From Pachypanchax playfairii (taxonomy: Eukaryota > Chordata > Actinopteri > Cyprinodontiformes > Aplocheilidae), in NCBI GenBank assembly GCA_006937955.1, contig SSNP01000003.1, forward strand, positions 2,514,236-2,578,235: 64,000 bases of DNA, read 5' to 3'. Shown here piece after piece: positions 59,445 to 64,000 of the stretch (its first letter is position 1; the number at the start of each line of letters is the position of its first letter). The notes under the pieces were generated by a model. That model was not told where the DNA came from. It made no database searches and saw only the letters and a program-made list of their open reading frames with translations. Position numbers and translations under genes: made by a program.

Positions 59445-62400
59445 TCACTCTGTCTGGATGGGTTGGATGAGATTTTTCGAGAAGATCCCCGAGTGGTTGT
59501 CAACATCCTGGTGCTGGATCCAGCTGTCCTCCCTGATCCCCCTCACCAGGCCTTCCACCTGCCACATAAAAAAAATCACCACATCAGAGACAGTGACAAG
59601 AAACATTCAGGACTGGATTTGAACATTTACTTCTGGTTTTCTCTAGTTTGTTTTTTTTTTCAGACATAAAATGATTTTTTTTTTACCTTGACATGTTTTT
59701 ACTGTCATCTGCAGTCTCACCTGGCATCAGGTGTTGATCACTATCAGCTGTTTTTACCTGTGGGTATGACCTGCCTATCAGATCTGTCATTTCTGCCATG
59801 TTGGCCACGCCCACAGCCACTCATTGGTCTCTGCAGGAGGTTATCCCAGGTATGTGTGAGCTGGTAGGTCCCAGTAGATGGACTACTGGGCTTGTTTCCA
59901 AATCGTGATTGATTCTTTGTACCTGTTGCCTTCTGTTTTGATGATTTTTCTGTGTTCCCAGTCGATTGTATGATTTTTTTTTTCCTTGCTACAGCTCAGC
60001 TAAAAAGAACCAGAGGAGATTCCTGTCGGTAGATCATGCTGTATCTGATATTTCTTTGGATTCTCATTGTACTCTTGCTTTAAAACTTGCATCATGACTA
60101 TAGCCCTGCTTTTTTTGCATGATTTAGCCTTTTACAGTGATGTCATGGTTGGTTTTAAACTCTTCTGCTTTCTTCTTTGTTGTTCTTGTGAAACGTTCAA
60201 AGGGTTCCTTCTCACATTCATTTTGATGTTTCATTTCTCCAATGTAAGTTCCCCTCATCCAGCGAACATCAAACAGCTGTGGGTGTGGACAAGTTGATCT
60301 TATCCACAGGTAAAAACAGCTGATAGTGACATCACATCAACACCTGGAGACACTTGTGAGGAAGGCTGCAGGTGTAAAACATGTCAACATTTTTTAAAAA
60401 TCCTTATTTGTCTTAATTAACTTGATGATCCCAGTAAAAAGACAAAATAACGTTATTTATTAAATTCTCTTATAAAGTATAAACCTGCATTCATTTGTGA
60501 TTCAGAAAAAATAAACTGTTATCTCAATGCAAACTTAATGTTCTCGATGCAAATTCCACACAGAAAGGTCCCAGCCCGGATTCGAACCCAGAACCTTCAT
60601 GTAATAGTGCTACTAACTGTGCAGCCAGGAACGGATTGACCATCGCGAATCCCGGGCGTTATCCCGGTGGTCTGGCAGCCGAAATGGCCCGCTGGTGACT
60701 GGGTCAGGTAGAGCTTGATTCTTAAATAAACAATCCATCGTGCGGACCGCAGCTCATTAGACCATCTGCCCCGATGATGCTCACTGAGATGCAGCAGGAG
60801 AGCATGAGAGCACAGTCACCCCCCCTCCCCTCCCTCCCGCCCTTTCGCCCTAAAATGAAGCGAGATGGGCTGGGAAAGAGGAAAGATGGAGCAAAGCGGG
60901 AGAGGATCAAACTTTGGTAAAGTTAGAAAAATATTCACAGATTTGGCTTTTTCATTTCAATAACTTATCAGCGGAGTGTTGCTTTTACTAAACCGACACA
61001 TCAGTGCATCACAACGAGGTAGACTGGGAGCTATAATCATATTTTCGAGCCGTCCTCCACGCTGGGAGACTTTCATCAGCCTACATGCAGCCTGCAGGTG
61101 CGCCAAGGCGCAGGGACCGTCTACAAATTACAAGATCGAAACTATATAACAGAGAAATATTCAGTAGTTTCATCTAGGACAGGTGTAGTGTCAATAAAAT
61201 TGTTAATGTTTTTCATACTAGATTTCTTGGTAACACTTTACAATAAAAGGTACACAAAAACATAACTAGCTCAGCAGCTGCTTTAGGTTTCCAAAGGTGC
61301 TGAAGCTGCAGTGGTCATGAAGCACAACATGAGCAGAACCCATGTCCTGCCTGTACTCTCAGCTGCTGACCACACAGGGGTTTCAGACTGAAGGAGCACT
61401 TCAGAGGGAGCTGGGAAACTGGTCCAGACTGCACCAGTCTACCCTGAGCTGGATCATTAAAGCTCAGTTTGCAGCAAGATGCTGAGCTTTTGAGTGCTCA
61501 CACAAACACACCATGTTAACAGGAACATGTTCATTCAAACATATTATGTGATATACAAAAGCAACTAATGAAGAACATGAAAAGTGTCCTTCTAATGAAC
61601 AACAAGACTACAAGCCTGCACAGTGCATGATATCTCACCACTGTTACGTCTCAGTGATTCATGCAACTGACTTGCTGTTTTGTGCTGGTTGAACTGCAGT
61701 TTCAGAGCTTTTAACGAAGCTCCTGAAAGCCCCAAATTCAGTCTCTGAAAAAATAAAAAACGCTGGCTGCAAGTGAAGGACTGAAATATCAAGTCCTCAT
61801 AATGATTTAATGACTAAAAATGACAAGCTAGTCCAAAGTTTACAGGAAGTTTATCTCCAGAGAGTCACAGGAAGTCAGAAACACACACAAACCTCCTGAG
61901 GGTCGGCGAGCACCAGGATGACGTCCCCCTGTTCAAACTGCAGCTGTCCTTCTTCAGACGCTGGATGACTCTCGCTAGCGACGCCCTGGTGGAAGACAAC
62001 ACATGCAGTTCACTCATAAGCTGCTGATTTACTGACGATGACTGTTAGTTTGTTTTATTTCCAACTCAATAAATAATTTTTTTTGTTTTTATTGATTCAT
62101 CATGGAGATGAATCTATAAAAATATTTGATTTTAACAATGGTGTAGCAAGCTTTTCCAAAGTGTTGTTTGTCAACCATAAAAATGATGAGTACAATGACA
62201 GAAGGTATAACATACAACATATTAAAAGCTTCCTATTTAAATGAGTGATACTAGAAACATTTATAAACACACTCAGAACACAGAAAATAAGACAAACTAA
62301 TATCAAGCTGATTTAAAAACCTTAAAAGTAAAAACCCTTAAAGCTCCTGGAAAAGGGAGATGTAAATAATCGTATGTTCCCGCCTCTCTAACACGAGCTG

Positions 62401-63276
62401 GTTGATAAATCTAACACACAAAGAGAGGCGGGACTTAAGGCAGAACAGTCAATCATCAGCCGGTCACACTCAAAGCCGGCGTCATGTTTGATAGGGAGGG
62501 AGAGGACGCAGACACAGAGCGGTCACAGAAACGTGGAGGAGCAACAGAAGTAAGGTGTTTCTGCTAAACTGCAGTAACCAAATCACGGGTGCAACGCCCA
62601 TGGATTTTAATCATGATTTTTCCCAACTGTAGTCATTTAGAGGAGTGTTGGTACCTTGTAGAGGAAGCCAGGTGGATTGTGGGAGCTCACATCATCTCCA
62701 GACTCTGAAACTTCCTGGTTGATTGAAGCTTTTGTCTCCTCCTGCTCCTCGGCAGGTGGGAGGAGTCGTTCTCCTTTGGAGCATCGGGGCAGACGGGGAG
62801 CAGGAACCAGGACAGGTTTTGTGTCCTGATCCTGACCCTGTGCGGAACCACTATTTACAGAATCAGGGGGAACGTTGAGCTCTTTGCTCGCCACCTCAGA
62901 CTTTGATTCTCTCTCTGTGGAGTTGCCGGACTGCTTTGTGGTTGGCTCGGACTCAGACTCCTCTGGACCCAGACTCTGGGAGCTCTCGCTGCTGTTCTCG
63001 TTGTCACATACTGACTGCCTCTTAGGCGTGTTGGTACCACTGGAGCCGAGATCAGAATCTGATGAATTGGTGCTTTTAGGTGGAACACTGCTCTCTTCTT
63101 GTGCGCCGCTTTCTTCAGAGATGCTCTGAATAGTTTGAACGGGTGACGATGGAGCAACATCGCTGCCGTTCTGAGTGGAGGAGTGGATTGAGACATGATC
63201 AGCAGGAAAAGCCGTGTTGCAGGGGACGGGGTTGGAGATGACCAGGGACTTTCTCTTTTTGGACTTCCCTGACGTG
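59445..63276 (-). CDS. bin2: Amphiphysin/BIN-family protein, 3' half; bin2-like with C-terminal SH3
   Basis: Three exons found on the minus strand: 62655-63276 (phase 2 acceptor TCTTGCAG, donor AAG/GTACCA), 61893-61985 (acceptor TTCCACCAG, donor GAG/GTTTGT) and 59445-59558 (acceptor ATGTGGCAG, stop TGA at 59445-59447). All join in frame. The first encodes a 207-codon Ser/Glu/Pro-rich linker opening TSGKSKKRKSLVISNPV, which matches the stretch just after the BAR domain of BIN2 as I recall it, and closing PPGFLYK, the start of amphiphysin-type SH3 domains. The next two encode the SH3: GQLQFEQGDVILV (RT loop to strand), then GLVRGIREDSWIQHQDVDNH and GIFSKNLI, matching the amphiphysin/BIN1 WLxGxKESDW and GLFPENF positions. 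The ALYDY-like start is degenerate. The N-terminal BAR exons should lie beyond 64000. Family role: membrane curvature sensing and endocytic scaffolding. Amphiphysin proper is the main alternative. Confidence 0.75.
59728..60346. mobile_element. Inverted-repeat element in the bin2-like intron
   Basis: CAGGTGTTGATCACTATCAGCTG with TTTTTACCTGTGG (59728-59763) is repeated in reverse complement at 60304-60346, with a 7-bp insertion in the right arm. About 620 bp, no transposase. Target duplication not found; the superfamily is unknown. Confidence 0.65.
60550..60720 (-). repeat. Repeat scraps in the bin2-like intron
   Basis: AGGTCCCAGCCCGGATTCGAACC at about 60565 is the inner end of the 14.5-kb teleost repeat. 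CAGGAACGGATTGACCATCGC and CCCGGTGGTCTGGCAGCCG (60627-60680) belong to another repeat common in fish. Confidence 0.55.
60721..61892. other. Intronic sequence of the bin2-like gene
   Basis: GC-richer at 60780-60910. No exon consistent with the BIN family frame is visible here. Confidence 0.4.
62379..62432. repeat. 11-bp inverted repeat in a bin2-like intron
   Basis: CCCGCCTCTCT at 62379-62389 and AGAGAGGCGGG at 62422-62432, perfect arms with a 32-nt loop. Confidence 0.8.
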
Positions 63277-63329
63277 CTGCAAGAAATATAAACAGAATTA
63301 TTAGTTTTGAGCAAAATTTGTTAAAACTA

Positions 63330-63780
63330 CATCATAGTGAATTTATATTGGAGCACAGCGCCGCCGCTGTCCATACGCAAGGTACGCAGCCTACTTGGGG
63401 CCTCCAACAACCTAAGGGGGCCCCCCAAGCAGGGCTGGTTCTGGGCATAGCCAGAGTAGGCAATTGCCTACGGTGCACTCTACAGGAGGGGGCGCCAAAT
63501 CCTCCAATCCTCCTTTAATTTTTTTTTTGTACAAACTGTTGGACACACCATTCATCTCATGTAAAGAGCATAATAAGTAATAATTAAATATCTATCTATA
63601 TCTATCATCTCTATTGTTCATTTTAGTATAAATAAATATTTCTTGCAATGTAATCCAGTTATTGAATTTCGTTGTTTCTGTTCTGGGCAGTAGGGGGAGC
63701 CAAAATCCTTTTTCGCCTAGGGCACCATGCGGGGGGGATTTGGCTTATGGGGCTCAAGCCCAGGAGGTTATTTTTTCAGA
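63330..63780. repeat. Probable dispersed repeat upstream of the bin2-like linker exon
   Basis: GCAGGGCTGGTTCTGGGCATA, GCAATTGCCTACGGTGCAC, GGGGCGCCAAAT and TTCGCCTAGGGCACCATGCG resemble a fish repeat whose copies contain GGGCACC blocks. A small TATC run lies at 63590-63606. There is no BIN-family exon. Confidence 0.5.
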
Positions 63781-64000
63781 AGCCTCGTGTTTTTTAGAGC
63801 GTCATATATTTCATAGTCAGATGCCTGACTGATGACTGTATAAAACCAAAACTACACGCAATGTTCAAAGCACATAGCATAGCAATGTAAGGGAGGGGGG
63901 AGACGCGTCACACTGCTGTTAGAAGTGCAGCAGAGGAGAGGAGGTACCAAAGAAAATCCCTCATACTGTACAAACAAGCCCAGATCATCACCCCTCCACC
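63781..64000. other. No exon recognised to the window edge
   Basis: Expected BAR-domain exons of the bin2-like gene are not seen here. Confidence 0.4.

Noticed and set aside
62855..63196. 113-codon minus frame and an 84-codon plus frame
   Set aside because: Shadow frames of the bin2-like linker exon, whose own frame has matching splice sites and family motifs.

Overview
The window looks like a teleost fish chromosome. It is AT-rich and intron-rich, and is packed with repeats familiar from ray-finned fish: Harbinger-like elements, MITE-like families, LINE tails, Ty3/gypsy remnants, CA-linked repeats and long tetranucleotide arrays. Three protein-coding genes are supported. All homology calls come from reading translated exons and recalled family features; nothing was searched.

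Left end (1-2.6 kb): an orphan 3' piece of 28S rRNA on the minus strand, a complete short PIF/Harbinger-type element (820-1379) with perfect inverted ends and a TTA duplication, then the 3' end of an unrecognised minus-strand gene. I assembled that gene from six small exons that all keep one frame. Three of them are exactly 42 nt, carried on a repeat of about 123 bp. The last exon encodes a C-terminal hydrophobic tail, so the product is probably a tail-anchored, coiled-coil-like membrane protein.

Middle (2.6-39 kb): no convincing host gene. This is a repeat mosaic holding a degraded Ty3/gypsy integrase (8.5-9.8 kb), a gypsy reverse transcriptase scrap (28.8-29.06 kb), a LINE reverse transcriptase fragment (38.1-38.6 kb), dispersed fragments of a RecQ-like helicase exon, a Harbinger-like element with a broken MYB-like gene (24.4-25.7 kb), and a tandem satellite-like block (26.8-27.9 kb).

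Right-centre (39.2-50.96 kb): lrrn1, a leucine-rich repeat neuronal cell-surface protein. Its coding sequence is one intact 715-codon exon (47994-50141). A probable non-coding first exon lies in a GC-rich stretch ending near 39617, separated by an 8.2 kb repeat-bearing intron. The 5' UTR has three upstream ATGs.

Right end (50.96-64 kb): more repeats, then the 3' half of a minus-strand BIN/amphiphysin-family gene, best matched to bin2. Its three exons encode a Ser/Glu-rich linker and a C-terminal SH3 domain. The N-terminal BAR exons should lie beyond position 64000. The genes do not form an operon or obvious pathway; this is ordinary vertebrate gene spacing.
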